DNA of 51,787 nt from an uncultured Lachnospiraceae bacterium (GCA_947589055.1 CANPZL010000013.1:1-51787); one strand, 5' to 3'. Positions 33,218-42,874 are shown, counted from the stretch's first letter. Notes: a model not told the origin generated them from the sequence alone. Program-made: numbers and translations.

Positions 33218-34893
33218 CAAAACGGATTTTTCGTTCAATTTGTTTAGTAGCGCTTGTTGTATTTCTTGCTTCGGTAGTATTATTTATGGGTGTGCTGTAT
33301 GATTATTTTTCAGGCGTTCAGAAAGGGCAGCTTAGTACACAGACCGAACTGGCTGCAAGAGGGGTTGCTGATGAAGGAATTCATTATTTAGAGGGATTGG
33401 AAATAAATGCATACCGGATCACTTGGATTGGAACTGACGGTACAGTGCTTTTTGATAGCAGTTCTGACGTCAATGAAATGGAGAATCATTTGGAACGGGA
33501 GGAAATTCAACAAGCACTGGAAACCGGGTATGGGGAAAGCTCCCGATATTCCATTACTCTGATGGAACGTGCATTGTATTGTGCAAAACGACTGCCGGAT
33601 GGTACGGTATTGCGACTTTCTATGTCACAAAATACGCTGCTTACCTTGACACTTGGGATGATGCAGCCCATCTGTATCATAATACTGATTGCTATTGTTC
33701 TTTCCTTAGTTCTGGCATCTCGGCTGTCCAAAAGGATAGTAGAACCGTTAAACCGGTTAAATTTGGATGAACCCTTGAATAATGAGGAATATGATGAATT
33801 GTCTCCGCTGCTTAGCCGGATTGACATACAGCAAAAAGAAATTAAACGACAACATGATGCACTTTTGCACAAACAAAAGGAGTTTGAAGCTGTTACAGAA
33901 AATATGGCGGAAGGAATTCTTCTTCTGAATGCAAGCGGAAACGTGATTGGAATGAATCATGCGGCTTTACAGTTGTTTGGCGTCGATTCTTCTTATATTG
34001 GACAGCATATTCTGTCTATGAACCGCAGTATCGAGATTTCCAAACTGCTTTCAGAAGCTGAACACGGGAGCCATGCGGAAACAATTCTGGAATTATCCGG
34101 TGGAAAATATCAGATAAATATCAATCCGGTCACTGTGAACGGTGAGAGATTTGGATCGGTTTTACTTATCTTAAATGTGACAGAGAAAGAAAATGCGGAA
34201 CAAATGCGTCGGGAATTTACAGCAAATGTTTCCCACGAATTAAAAACGCCGCTTCATACGATTGCAGGGTCGGCAGAGCTTCTGGAAAATGATATGGTAA
34301 AGGAAGAATATTTAAAAAGTTTTTATTCCCGCATTCATAAGGAAGCACAGCGTATGATCCGACTGGTAGACGATATTATCCGTCTCTCGCACTTGGATGA
34401 AGGGGCAGCCGATATGAAGTGGGAGACGGTTGATCTATATGAAATGGCGGAAGAAGTTATAAAGGAATTGGATACGGAAGCACGAAAAACGAACTTAAAA
34501 ATGGAACTAAACGGTGAACATGTGTCGATAGTAGGGATACCACGCCTGCTGCAAAGTATTATCTATAATTTATGTGATAATGCGATAAAATATAACCGCC
34601 CAGACGGAACTGTTACAGTAACGGTGGATAACTGGAAAGAAATGGCAGTTCTTACAGTTTCAGATACCGGCATTGGTATTCCGCCGGAGCATCAGGAACG
34701 AATTTTTGAACGCTTTTACCGAGTGGATAAAAGCCGTTCAAAGGAATTAGGCGGCACTGGACTAGGGCTTTCCATTGTTAAGCATGGGGTAAAGCTGCAT
34801 AATGGAGAAATTCAGGTTCGGAGTGCAGAAAACGGTGGAACCTCTATTCAAATCATGCTTCCTAAGGATGCTTCTAAAATGAACGGTCATTGA
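33214..34893 (+). CDS. phoR: PhoR-type sensor histidine kinase
   Basis: This 559-residue kinase has helices at about 7-30 and 147-170 flanking an outside domain of about 115 residues. A linker and a PAS domain follow (FEAVTENMAEGILLLNASGNVIGMNHAAL). The HisKA domain has phosphoacceptor H341 in ANVSHELKTPLHT. HATPase follows, with N-box LCDNAIKYN and G boxes DTGIGIP and GGTGLGLSIVKH. This is standard PhoR order. It is paired with the preceding regulator and likely reads the state of Pst-PhoU. The stop is only seven bases from the convergent CYTH gene, with no terminator between. Confidence 0.94.
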   Translation: MTKRIFRSICLVALVVFLASVVLFMGVLYDYFSGVQKGQLSTQTELAARGVADEGIHYLEGLEINAYRITWIGTDGTVLFDSSSDVNEMENHLEREEIQQALETGYGESSRYSITLMERALYCAKRLPDGTVLRLSMSQNTLLTLTLGMMQPICIIILIAIVLSLVLASRLSKRIVEPLNRLNLDEPLNNEEYDELSPLLSRIDIQQKEIKRQHDALLHKQKEFEAVTENMAEGILLLNASGNVIGMNHAALQLFGVDSSYIGQHILSMNRSIEISKLLSEAEHGSHAETILELSGGKYQININPVTVNGERFGSVLLILNVTEKENAEQMRREFTANVSHELKTPLHTIAGSAELLENDMVKEEYLKSFYSRIHKEAQRMIRLVDDIIRLSHLDEGAADMKWETVDLYEMAEEVIKELDTEARKTNLKMELNGEHVSIVGIPRLLQSIIYNLCDNAIKYNRPDGTVTVTVDNWKEMAVLTVSDTGIGIPPEHQERIFERFYRVDKSRSKELGGTGLGLSIVKHGVKLHNGEIQVRSAENGGTSIQIMLPKDASKMNGH

Positions 34894-34900
34894 TGGCATA

Positions 34901-35398
34901 TCAGTTTTTAAATTCTTTCAGTCGCTTTGCTGCGAGCTGTAGTATTTCTTTCGGATCGGCAGAAGAAAGAGTACTGTTGTGAAAGGAGGCTTCCTTTGTT
35001 ACTTCGCAGCCCAGCCAAGTCGGCGGCTGAAAGGAAAGGGCTTCTTCCTCAGAGGGAAATTCAATCTCTGCTATCAGCAGTCCCTGATAACAGCCCTGAA
35101 ACACATCAAACTCAATCGTATATCCATGCTCCTCCGGGATCCGGTATCGGATCTTGGAGATGAGATTTCCATCGCATTTGGGTATCAGATGAATATAGGC
35201 AGACTGGGTCAACGGGACTTCTATTTCCTCCCGGCTCATGAGACCGGCGGATTTATAAGTAAAAATATAGCGGGTATCCTTTTGCCGAATACGCAGAACC
35301 GGTTCTGTACTTAAATATCCTTGTTCGATCTTACTGGAAGGAAAGCTTTCTAACCCGGCAGGTATTGCGGCAACTAAAAATTTTCGTTCGATTTCCAT
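34901..35398 (-). CDS. CYTH-domain protein (triphosphate tunnel metalloenzyme family)
   Basis: This 165-residue protein starts with the diagnostic EIERKFLV (ExExK motif), followed by beta strands with basic and acidic residues pointing into the tunnel (QGYLS, LRIRQKD, FTYKSAG, KIRYRIP, EFDVFQG, LLIAEIEF). Bacterial members hydrolyse inorganic triphosphate or similar, or have unknown substrates. The ATG at 35398 has GGAGG six bases upstream; the in-frame ATG 15 bases earlier contains that site. Next to phosphate genes but on the opposite strand, so no functional link is shown. Confidence 0.9.
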   Translation of the reverse strand: MEIERKFLVAAIPAGLESFPSSKIEQGYLSTEPVLRIRQKDTRYIFTYKSAGLMSREEIEVPLTQSAYIHLIPKCDGNLISKIRYRIPEEHGYTIEFDVFQGCYQGLLIAEIEFPSEEEALSFQPPTWLGCEVTKEASFHNSTLSSADPKEILQLAAKRLKEFKN

Positions 35399-35539
35399 TG
35401 TTTCCTCCATCAAAATATTTTATCAATCGTTAAGGAAAAGTTGTAGATCCCTACGGCGTCTGTTCCCCATTTTCGTGAAATATGATATGAAAATTACAAC
35501 GTCGTAAGAAAATCTATAAGATTTTGTAATGCTTATATA

Positions 35540-35568
35540 TTGACTTTTTGCTACATTCTGATTATAAA
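35540..35568 (+). promoter_or_regulatory. Promoter of the DJ-1 gene
   Basis: TTGACT, a 17-base spacer and TATAAA, about 70 bases before the start codon. Confidence 0.65.
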
Positions 35569-35636
35569 CATATTAGAAGTGAATATTCAAGATGAATATA
35601 AAAGACAGGGAATTTTTAAATACGGAAGGTTGGGGA

Positions 35637-36191
35637 ATGATCATGGTATATTTGTTTTTAGCAGATGGATTTGAAGAGACAGAGGCGTTATCCGTAGTAG
35701 ATATACTGCGGCGTGCTGATGTAGAGGTAAAAACGGTTTCCATTATGCAGCGAAAAACGGTGACAGGAGCACATTCTATCGAGGTGCTTGCGGATATGCT
35801 GTTTGAGGAAATGACAGAAAAACCGGAAATGCTGATACTTCCGGGCGGAATCCCCGGCACACCGAATCTTAAAAAACATACGGGGCTTGACAAACTGCTT
35901 CGGGAAAGCGTTCAATCTCCGGAGATTTATCTGGCCGCCATTTGCGCTGCTCCTACGGTTTATGGTTCTAAGGGGTTATTCCCGAAGGACTGTAAGGCAA
36001 CCTGCTATCCGGGCATGGAAGATGAATTGACAGGCGCAGAGTTTGTAGAAGAGAACGTAGTGATCGACGGAAGATTTATTACCAGCCGGGGAGTAGGAAC
36101 TGCGTTGGAATTTGGGTTGGCGTTAGTCTCAGTCTTAAAGGGGAAACATGTTTCTGATGTGATAGCGGAAAAGATCGTGTTTCAGAAATAA
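35637..36191 (+). CDS. DJ-1/PfpI-family protein
   Basis: This 184-residue protein has YLFLADGFEETEALSVVDILRRADVEV at the N-terminus, then LILPGGIPGTPNL and the nucleophile elbow AAICAAPTVYGSKG with its Cys, which is the DJ-1 arrangement (Glu of FEE near the Cys). Family members act in carbonyl stress or as deglycase/chaperone-like proteins; the exact role in this group is unsettled. ATG 35637 has GGAAGG seven bases upstream; ATG 35643 is possible. The upstream frame from 35592 has no supporting site. Confidence 0.92.
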   Translation: MIMVYLFLADGFEETEALSVVDILRRADVEVKTVSIMQRKTVTGAHSIEVLADMLFEEMTEKPEMLILPGGIPGTPNLKKHTGLDKLLRESVQSPEIYLAAICAAPTVYGSKGLFPKDCKATCYPGMEDELTGAEFVEENVVIDGRFITSRGVGTALEFGLALVSVLKGKHVSDVIAEKIVFQK

Positions 36192-36230
36192 ACAGTTGTT
36201 TGAATATACGAAAGGAAAGGAAATGATTGT

Positions 36231-36803
36231 ATGCTGGAACGAATTTTTTTCTATCCGATATTAGGCACGGACTTTTATCATACGGCATTTTCCTATTTTA
36301 TATATGGGAGTGCCTGCTGGCTGATGGAATGTATCTTTGAATCCATCCGGCAAAAGAAATTCGTCTACGACAGAGGCTTTAACAAGGGGCCGATCTGTAC
36401 GATTTATGGCGTGGCGTTCCTGTTCATATATTTTGTGCTGAAGCCTTTAGACGGAAAGTGGCTTTGGCTGTTCCTGATAGGGATAGTGTATACCACAACA
36501 CTGGAATATGTAACTGCGATCTTATTAGAAAAATTCTTTCATCAAAGGCTCTGGGATTATTCGGATATGCCCTTTAATTTCCAGGGAAGGATACAGTTAT
36601 TTATTTCTTTGGCATGGGGCGCTTTGGTTGTGTTGTTCTTTGCATTTATTCATCCATTGGTGACTCGTATGATCGATTTACTGCCGAAAGACGCCGGCTT
36701 GTGGATCTGTATAGCACTGATCATCCTTTATTTTACTGACTTGGGCTTTAGTTTCCGAAGAAGAGGAAGGGAAGCAAAGATGAAAGCTGCAACTATTGAA
36801 TAG
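36231..36803 (+). CDS. CmpB-like membrane protein (putative ABC-transporter type IV)
   Basis: This 190-residue protein has four to five helices and the conserved family segments SYFIYGSACWLMECIFESIRQKKFVYDRGFNKGPICTIYG, LEYVTAILLEKFFHQRLWDYSDMPFNFQGRI and SLAWGAL, which match the PF06541 (ABC_trans_CmpB) pattern in Firmicutes. No ATPase is adjacent, so the transporter label is only a family name. It lies 22 bases before the helicase gene. Confidence 0.82.
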   Translation: MLERIFFYPILGTDFYHTAFSYFIYGSACWLMECIFESIRQKKFVYDRGFNKGPICTIYGVAFLFIYFVLKPLDGKWLWLFLIGIVYTTTLEYVTAILLEKFFHQRLWDYSDMPFNFQGRIQLFISLAWGALVVLFFAFIHPLVTRMIDLLPKDAGLWICIALIILYFTDLGFSFRRRGREAKMKAATIE

Positions 36804-36825
36804 AAGGAAATGAAGATCAGCGGCA

Positions 36826-39177
36826 ATGGAAATAATTAAAATATCAGTACGGAATCTGGTGGAATTTGTTCTCCGGGAGGGAGATATTGATAACCGCAGA
36901 GGACAGGTCTCCGAAAAAGATGCAATGGAGGCAGGAAGCCGGATTCATCGGAAAATTCAAAAAAGCATGGGTTCTTTTTATCGAAGTGAGGTGGCATTGT
37001 CCATAGATCTGCCTATGGAACGGTTTATCCTGCGTGTCGAGGGAAGAGCGGATGGAATAATTGAGCAGGCAGGTGCTGTAACCATTGATGAAATCAAAGG
37101 GGTATACCGTAAGGTGGAGGAAATGGAGGCACCTGTTTTTGTGCATAAGGCTCAGGCGATGGTATATGCGTATATCTATGCAAAAAAGCATGAATTAGAA
37201 CAAATTCAGGTACAGATGACCTATTGTAATCTGGAAACGGAGCAGATACGAAGGTTTCAAGAGCTGCTGCCTGTTTCCAGGCTGGGAGAATGGTTCCGGA
37301 ACGTAATTGATTCCTATATGATCTGGGCAGAATATGCCTATCAGCATAAACAGAAGCGACAGGCCGCCATCGGAACGGTTGAGTTCCCATTTCCGTATCG
37401 TCCCGGACAGCGGGATATGGCAGTGGCCGTTTATTCTGCCATACGTAAAGGAGAACCATTATTTGTACAGGCATCTACCGGTATTGGAAAAACTCTGGCG
37501 GCTTTATTTCCGGCTGTAAAGGCGGTTGGACAGGGACTGGGGGATAAACTGTTTTATCTGACTGCAAAAACCATGACCCGCACCGTAGCGGTAGAAGGCT
37601 TTCGGCAGCTTCGGCAGCAGGGACTTATCTTTTCGTCCGTGGTGTTGACTGCCAAAGAAAAAATTTGTATGCAGGAGATATGTACCTGTAATCCGGAAGC
37701 CTGTCTTTATGCAAAGGGGCATTTTGACCGGATCAATCAGGCGGTTTATGATTGTATTACCCATGAGGAGGATATTAACCGGGAGGTTATCTTGCGTTAT
37801 GCAAAACGGTATCAGGTTTGTCCGTTTGAATTCTCTCTTGATGTGAGTTTATGGGTAGATGGGATTATCTGCGACTATAATTATGTATTTGACCCTCGTG
37901 TAAACCTGAAGCGGTATTTCGGGCAGGGTGTACGGGGAGATTATATCTTTCTGATCGATGAAGCGCACAATCTATATGAACGTGCCAGCAGTATGTATAG
38001 TGCTGAACTGTATAAAGAGGACTTTTTGGAATTAAAGAAGCTGATAAAGCCCTATAGTATAAAACTGGCAAAGCGTCTGGAGGAATGTAACCGGGTTTTG
38101 CTGGAATATAAAAAGGAATGTGTAACATATGAACGGTTGGATTCCATTCATCCTTTTATAAGAAAGGTGTTAGCGACGGTCAGCGAATATGAGGGGTTTC
38201 TGGAGGAGCATCATGGAATGGCAGAAGAAACCAGAATATTGGAATTTTATTTTCGCCTTTATCAGTTTTTAAGTATTTATGAGCGGGTAGATGAAAATTA
38301 TGTGATCTACAGTGAACAGGTGAATGCCGCTTCCTTTAAGATAAAGATCTATTGTATCAATCCATCCAAAAATCTAAAGGAATGTTTGGCAAAAGGACGG
38401 GCGGCAATTTTCTTTTCGGCGACACTGCTGCCGGTTCGCTATTATAAGAAGCTGTTAAGTGATGAAGATGATTATGCCATTTATATTCCTTCTCCTTTCC
38501 GACAGGAAAACAGATGCCTGATGATCGGACGGGATGTCAGCAGCCGATATACCCGCAGAGGGCCGCAGGAATATGAAAAAATATATCGGTATATCTATGG
38601 ATTGGTTTCTGCCAGAAAGGGAAATTATATGGTATTTTTTCCTTCCTATAAAATGCTGGAAGACGTATATCAGATCGCTCAAGATCACGGCTTACAGGAT
38701 ATAACGAAAGTGCTTTGTCAAACTGCGAATATGTCGGAACAGGAACGGGAGGAATTCTTACAGGCATTTGAGGAAGAAGGCGTAACAGGCTTTTGTATTA
38801 TGGGAGGTATCTTTGCCGAGGGGATCGATCTGACTGGTGAACGTCTAACGGGAGCGGTGGTGGTCGGAACCGGTCTTCCTATGGTGTGTAACGAGCGGGA
38901 AATACAGATGAAATACTTTGAAGAAACACAGGGACAGGGGTTTGATTATGCATATTTATATCCCGGAATGAATAAGGTATTGCAGGCGGCAGGACGTGTA
39001 ATCCGAACGGATCAGGACAAGGGCGTGATCCTTTTGTTAGACGAGCGGTTCTTAAACCATGCCAATCAGCAAATGTTCCCAAGAGAATGGGAAGATTACC
39101 GGACGACTACCGTAGAACAGGTGCAGGAACAGGTGCAGGCGTTCTGGAACAATTTATGCTTGGTAGAACCAAAGTGA
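36826..39177 (+). CDS. RecB-type nuclease fused to an XPD/DinG-like helicase
   Basis: The N-terminal 190 residues of this 783-residue protein carry a PD-(D/E)xK nuclease of Cas4/RecB type: His in GSRIHRKIQ, Asp in EGRADGI, TIDEIKG (ExK) and QAMVY (QxxxY). From about 190 comes an SF2 helicase of the XPD group: Walker A ASTGIGKTLA, DEAH box FLIDEAHNLYERA, four Cys around 285-345 (CMQEICTC, ACLYA, QVCPFE) for an iron-sulfur cluster, and end motifs GIFAEGIDLTGE and QAAGRVIRT. It probably unwinds and cuts DNA in repair. ATG 36826 has no close ribosome site, but homology starts there. Confidence 0.9.
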   Translation: MEIIKISVRNLVEFVLREGDIDNRRGQVSEKDAMEAGSRIHRKIQKSMGSFYRSEVALSIDLPMERFILRVEGRADGIIEQAGAVTIDEIKGVYRKVEEMEAPVFVHKAQAMVYAYIYAKKHELEQIQVQMTYCNLETEQIRRFQELLPVSRLGEWFRNVIDSYMIWAEYAYQHKQKRQAAIGTVEFPFPYRPGQRDMAVAVYSAIRKGEPLFVQASTGIGKTLAALFPAVKAVGQGLGDKLFYLTAKTMTRTVAVEGFRQLRQQGLIFSSVVLTAKEKICMQEICTCNPEACLYAKGHFDRINQAVYDCITHEEDINREVILRYAKRYQVCPFEFSLDVSLWVDGIICDYNYVFDPRVNLKRYFGQGVRGDYIFLIDEAHNLYERASSMYSAELYKEDFLELKKLIKPYSIKLAKRLEECNRVLLEYKKECVTYERLDSIHPFIRKVLATVSEYEGFLEEHHGMAEETRILEFYFRLYQFLSIYERVDENYVIYSEQVNAASFKIKIYCINPSKNLKECLAKGRAAIFFSATLLPVRYYKKLLSDEDDYAIYIPSPFRQENRCLMIGRDVSSRYTRRGPQEYEKIYRYIYGLVSARKGNYMVFFPSYKMLEDVYQIAQDHGLQDITKVLCQTANMSEQEREEFLQAFEEEGVTGFCIMGGIFAEGIDLTGERLTGAVVVGTGLPMVCNEREIQMKYFEETQGQGFDYAYLYPGMNKVLQAAGRVIRTDQDKGVILLLDERFLNHANQQMFPREWEDYRTTTVEQVQEQVQAFWNNLCLVEPK

Positions 39178-39232
39178 TATGATATAATAACGAAGAAAAG
39201 GGCGCATTCGAGGAAATAACAGGAGATATAGC

Positions 39233-40075
39233 ATGAGAAAATTATATGTGAGTGATCTGGATGGTACTTTGCTGAATCCGTGGGGAGAACTATCGGCTAA
39301 AACAGTGGAAAAGCTAAATATCTGTATTGAAGAGGGAATGGCATTTACCATCAATACTGCAAGAACTCCGGCTACCGTATTTCCGATTATGAAAGGGGTA
39401 AATTTAAATCAGCCTTTTTCTATGATGAATGGTGTCCTGATTTATGATCCGTTAAAACAGGAGTACAGACAGGTACATTACCTTACCAGAGAAACCGCTA
39501 TGGTGTTGCTGGGAATCATTAAGCTGCATCATCTCCAGTGTTTTCTCTATACGCTGGAGCAAGGAGTGCTTCACACCTACTATGATAGTGTGGAATCCCG
39601 TTCTTTGAATAAATTCCGGAATGAACGAATTATGAAGTATGATAAAAAGTTTACAGAGGTAGATGATTTAAGCATTTGTGCAGACAGAGGCGTGATTTAT
39701 TTTTGCCTGCGGGAGCGGAAGGAATTATTAGAAGGACTTTACCGTGATCTTAAGGCAGTACGGGGAGCGCATGCAGTCTTTTATCAAGATGTGTATAACG
39801 AAGAATGGATGTATCTGGAGATCAGCAGTGACAAGGCGTCAAAATCCAGTGCTATGAATACTATAAAAGACTTAGGGAATTTTGATTATGTAATTGGATT
39901 TGGGGACAGTGATAACGACAGGGAGCTGTTTCAGGTCTGTGATGAGACCTATGCGGTTTCAAATGCGACACCTGAGATTCAGGATCTGGCAACCGGAATT
40001 ATTCCGGGAAATACGGACGATGGGGTTGCCCGGTATCTTTATAAGGTATTACGGGATTCTCAAACGAGAATGTAA
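39233..40075 (+). CDS. HAD-superfamily phosphatase, Cof type
   Basis: This 280-residue protein has motif I VSDLDGTLLN, motif II INTARTP, and the C-terminal FGDSDNDRELFQVCD and SNATPEIQDLA of Cof-type HAD enzymes, with a C2 cap between. It is a second, different copy from the one at 24.8 kb. Substrate is unknown. AGGAG lies before the ATG. It is 12 bases from murF and probably cotranscribed with it. Confidence 0.9.
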   Translation: MRKLYVSDLDGTLLNPWGELSAKTVEKLNICIEEGMAFTINTARTPATVFPIMKGVNLNQPFSMMNGVLIYDPLKQEYRQVHYLTRETAMVLLGIIKLHHLQCFLYTLEQGVLHTYYDSVESRSLNKFRNERIMKYDKKFTEVDDLSICADRGVIYFCLRERKELLEGLYRDLKAVRGAHAVFYQDVYNEEWMYLEISSDKASKSSAMNTIKDLGNFDYVIGFGDSDNDRELFQVCDETYAVSNATPEIQDLATGIIPGNTDDGVARYLYKVLRDSQTRM

Positions 40076-40087
40076 AGGAGAGAATGC

Positions 40088-41449
40088 ATGGAGAATATAA
40101 GCGTTCGGGATATAGTTGAAGCGACAGGCGGTACTCTGTTATGTGGAGATGAGAATACGCAGATAAGGGACATCTGTATAGATTCAAAGGAAATAACAAA
40201 AGGGGATTTATTTGTACCCATTATCGGACAGCGGGTGAATGCGCATCAATTTATCGAGCAGGCATTAGAAGTTGGTGCGGCTTCTCTAACGTCGGAACAT
40301 TATGCGATTTCGGCAGAAAAGCCATACATAAAGGTAAAGGATACGATTCAGGCATTACAGGATATTGGATCGTATATGCGGAAACGACTGACCCTTCCTA
40401 TTATCGCTGTGACGGGAAGCGTAGGAAAAACGACTACTCGGAATATGATCGCAGCAGCATTAAAGAGTCAGTATCAGGTATTTGAAACCCAGAAGAATTA
40501 TAACAGTCAGATTGGAGTGCCTATCATGCTGTCCCGAATCGGAAGCAGTGACCAGATGGCTGTACTGGAATGCGGCATGAGTGAAGAAGGACAGATCCAT
40601 ATATTATCAAATTTAGTGAAACCGAAGGCGGCTGTGGTAACGACCATTGGATTGGCTCATATTGAACAGTTGAAAACACAGGAAAATATCCGAAAGGAAA
40701 AGCTGTCTATCATTGACGGTATGGAAGAGGACGGCATTTTATTTTTAAACGGTGATGATCCAATGCTGGCGGAGCTAAAGGGAACCTTGAACTGCAATAC
40801 CTATTATTATGGTACGCAGAGTTGGTGTGACTATCGGGCAGAGCAGATTCGATTTGAGCAGGAAAGAAGTTATTTTGATTTTGTTCATGAAAATAAACGA
40901 ACACACGTGGATTTGAACATGCTGGGAAACCATAATGTTTTGAATTGTGTTGCCGCCTTGGGAATCAGTGATGTGTTTGGTGTTTCAACAGAGAAAGCGG
41001 CGGAGGTATTTCGTACATTTCAGGGATTGCGGCAGACCATACGCCGTCAGGAAAACCGTTTTACAATAATTGATGATACCTATAATGCAAGTCCGGATTC
41101 CATGCGTGCCAGCTTAGAGGTGCTTTGCCATATGGAAACGAAGGGAAGACGGATAGCGGTGCTTGGAGATATGTTTGAGCTGGGGGAAGATTCAGAAAAA
41201 TATCATTCGGATGTAGGGGAATTTGCAGCTTCCCTGCCGATTGATGAATTAGTGGTAGTAGGCAATCAGGCAAAGGCAATCCGCAGGGCGGCCCAAGCTC
41301 GAAACAGCGAGATGAAAACCTATGAATTCTCGGATAATGAGGAAACAGCCATGTATCTTCTGGCGACCTTAATGCCGGAAGACATTGTATTGATTAAAGG
41401 TTCGAATGGAATGCATATGAAAGAAATCGTGAATCTGTTAATGGAGTAA
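40088..41449 (+). CDS. murF: UDP-N-acetylmuramoyl-tripeptide--D-alanyl-D-alanine ligase
   Basis: MurF adds D-Ala-D-Ala to the UDP-MurNAc tripeptide, the last cytoplasmic step of the peptidoglycan precursor. The 453-residue protein has the N-terminal substrate domain (ICIDSKEITKGDLFVPIIG), the ATP loop VTGSVGKTTTRNM, QKNYNSQIGVP, LECGMSEEGQI, IIDDTYNASPDSM and VLGDMFELGEDSEKYH. All of these are MurF hallmarks. It stands apart from a dcw cluster, as often in Clostridia. It uses the diaminopimelate made by DapA and DapB encoded earlier in the window. Confidence 0.95.
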   Translation: MENISVRDIVEATGGTLLCGDENTQIRDICIDSKEITKGDLFVPIIGQRVNAHQFIEQALEVGAASLTSEHYAISAEKPYIKVKDTIQALQDIGSYMRKRLTLPIIAVTGSVGKTTTRNMIAAALKSQYQVFETQKNYNSQIGVPIMLSRIGSSDQMAVLECGMSEEGQIHILSNLVKPKAAVVTTIGLAHIEQLKTQENIRKEKLSIIDGMEEDGILFLNGDDPMLAELKGTLNCNTYYYGTQSWCDYRAEQIRFEQERSYFDFVHENKRTHVDLNMLGNHNVLNCVAALGISDVFGVSTEKAAEVFRTFQGLRQTIRRQENRFTIIDDTYNASPDSMRASLEVLCHMETKGRRIAVLGDMFELGEDSEKYHSDVGEFAASLPIDELVVVGNQAKAIRRAAQARNSEMKTYEFSDNEETAMYLLATLMPEDIVLIKGSNGMHMKEIVNLLME

Positions 41450-41457
41450 TCGAAAGA

Positions 41458-41486
41458 TTGACATTATTTTTAAAGTTTGCTAAAAT
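41458..41486 (+). promoter_or_regulatory. Promoter of the reverse rubrerythrin gene
   Basis: TTGACA, a 17-base spacer and TAAAAT. Confidence 0.75.
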
Positions 41487-41546
41487 TTATCAAAATCAGT
41501 AACTATTACTGTGTTGATAAAAATAAATGGGAAAAGGAGAAGAAAG

Positions 41547-42086
41547 ATGAAATTTGTTTGTTCAGTTTGTGGTTATGTGTACGAAGGCGATCAGGCACCG
41601 GAGAAATGTCCACAGTGTAATGCACCGGCAGAAAAGTTTGTGGCACAGAGTGGCGAGATGTCATGGGCATCGGAGCATGTGGTAGGTGTGGCACAGGGAG
41701 TCAGCGAGGATATTATTACTGATTTAAGAGCTAATTTTACCGGAGAATGCACAGAGGTTGGTATGTATCTTGCAATGGCTAGAGTTGCATTCCGGGAAGG
41801 GTATCCGGAAGTTGGCATGTACTATGAAAAGGCCGCTTATGAGGAAGCGGAGCATGCTGCTAAATTCGCCGAGTTATTAGGCGAGGTAGTAACGGACAGC
41901 ACGAAAAAGAATCTGCAAATGCGGGTAGAGGCTGAAAATGGTGCGACTGCCGGAAAGACGGATTTAGCAAAGAGAGCAAAGGCAGCGAATCTGGATGCTA
42001 TTCATGACACGGTTCATGAGATGGCAAGAGACGAGGCAAGACACGGAAAGGCATTTGCGGGTCTGTTAAAGCGGTATTTCGGTTAA
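41547..42086 (+). CDS. Reverse rubrerythrin
   Basis: This 179-residue protein has an N-terminal rubredoxin domain ([10 protein letters not shown] with C5 and C8, [11 protein letters not shown] with C21 and C24). The rubrerythrin diiron four-helix domain follows, with E..E/H ligands ([44 protein letters not shown]). The domain order is the reverse of classic rubrerythrin, as in Clostridium, where such proteins reduce peroxide and oxygen. AAGGAG lies before ATG 41547. It has its own promoter and terminator. Confidence 0.95.
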   Translation: MKFVCSVCGYVYEGDQAPEKCPQCNAPAEKFVAQSGEMSWASEHVVGVAQGVSEDIITDLRANFTGECTEVGMYLAMARVAFREGYPEVGMYYEKAAYEEAEHAAKFAELLGEVVTDSTKKNLQMRVEAENGATAGKTDLAKRAKAANLDAIHDTVHEMARDEARHGKAFAGLLKRYFG

Positions 42087-42161
42087 TGGAAGCCAATACA
42101 TAGAAATCCGATTGGCAGGAAAAAAAGTATCGTTTTCTGCATAAGTTAAAATCTGTGATTG

Positions 42162-42197
42162 AACAAAGGCGTTCTGCAATGCAGGACGTCTTTGTTT
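42162..42197 (+). terminator. Intrinsic terminator of the reverse rubrerythrin gene
   Basis: A long stem, AACAAAGGCGTTCTGC with GCAGGACGTCTTTGTT (two G-U pairs), with a T-rich end. Confidence 0.75.
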
Positions 42198-42316
42198 AGT
42201 TCGGAGGAACCGGCAAGTACCTGTTCGATAATAAATCTTATTTTGTGCAATCTGCCCTTATACGTTTTAAAAAACGAAAACTTGTTGTTGAATACTTGAG
42301 AAATTTGGCGATAGAC

Positions 42317-42345
42317 TTGCAAAGTATGAAAAAATGGTTTATTAT
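42317..42345 (+). promoter_or_regulatory. Promoter of the DUF6465-like gene
   Basis: TTGCAA, a 17-base spacer and TATTAT. The rest of the 42087-42397 gap holds the preceding terminator and AT-rich sequence without a gene. Confidence 0.6.
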
Positions 42346-42397
42346 CTATCTAACTTGTAATTTTCTTATAGAGTAAAGATGGAGGAAAAAAAGAATT

Positions 42398-42874
42398 ATG
42401 AGTACAATTAAGACAACAAAGACAGCTAAGGTGGAAACAAAAGCAGCAGATAAAGAAAAAGCAGTAGTAGAAACAGTAAAGGCACCTGCAAAGACGGAAC
42501 CCGTAAAAGCAGCTACCGCTAAGACTGCTGTAAAGACAGAGGAAGCAAAAGCAGCTCCTAAGCCGGCAGCAAAGAAAACAACGAAACCGGCAGCAAAGAC
42601 GACGACAGCAAAGAAAACAACAACAAAGAAGACAACAGCAACGAAAACGACAACCGCAAAAAAGGCCCCTGCAAAGCGTGCGGCAAAAGCGGCAGCAGAG
42701 ATTTATATCGAGTATGCAGGAAGTCAACAGTCAACTGCTGATATTACAGCAAGAGTTGTAGAAGCAACCGGCAAGAAAGCATCTGCTATTAAGGTACTGA
42801 ATATCTATGTTCAGCCGGAAACCGGAAAGATCTATTATACGGCAGATGGTACGAATGGTGAGATTGCATATTAG
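42398..42874 (+). CDS. DUF6465-like protein with a long Lys/Ala/Thr-rich N-terminal tail
   Basis: The first 105 residues of this 158-residue protein are low-complexity, made of K, A, T, P and V (blocks such as AKKTTTKKTTATKTT), resembling histone H1-like bacterial tails. The last 55 residues form a compact domain (AEIYIEYAGSQQST, VVEATGKKASAIKVLNIYV, GKIYYTADG) that I associate with DUF6465 in Lachnospiraceae. The basic tail suggests nucleic acid or polyanion contact, which is inference. Replication slippage in this A-rich tract could change its length between strains. Confidence 0.75.
   Translation: MSTIKTTKTAKVETKAADKEKAVVETVKAPAKTEPVKAATAKTAVKTEEAKAAPKPAAKKTTKPAAKTTTAKKTTTKKTTATKTTTAKKAPAKRAAKAAAEIYIEYAGSQQSTADITARVVEATGKKASAIKVLNIYVQPETGKIYYTADGTNGEIAY

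Noticed and set aside
36810..36839. Ten-codon leader ORF before the helicase
   Set aside because: No spaced ribosome site and no attenuator structure; probably chance.
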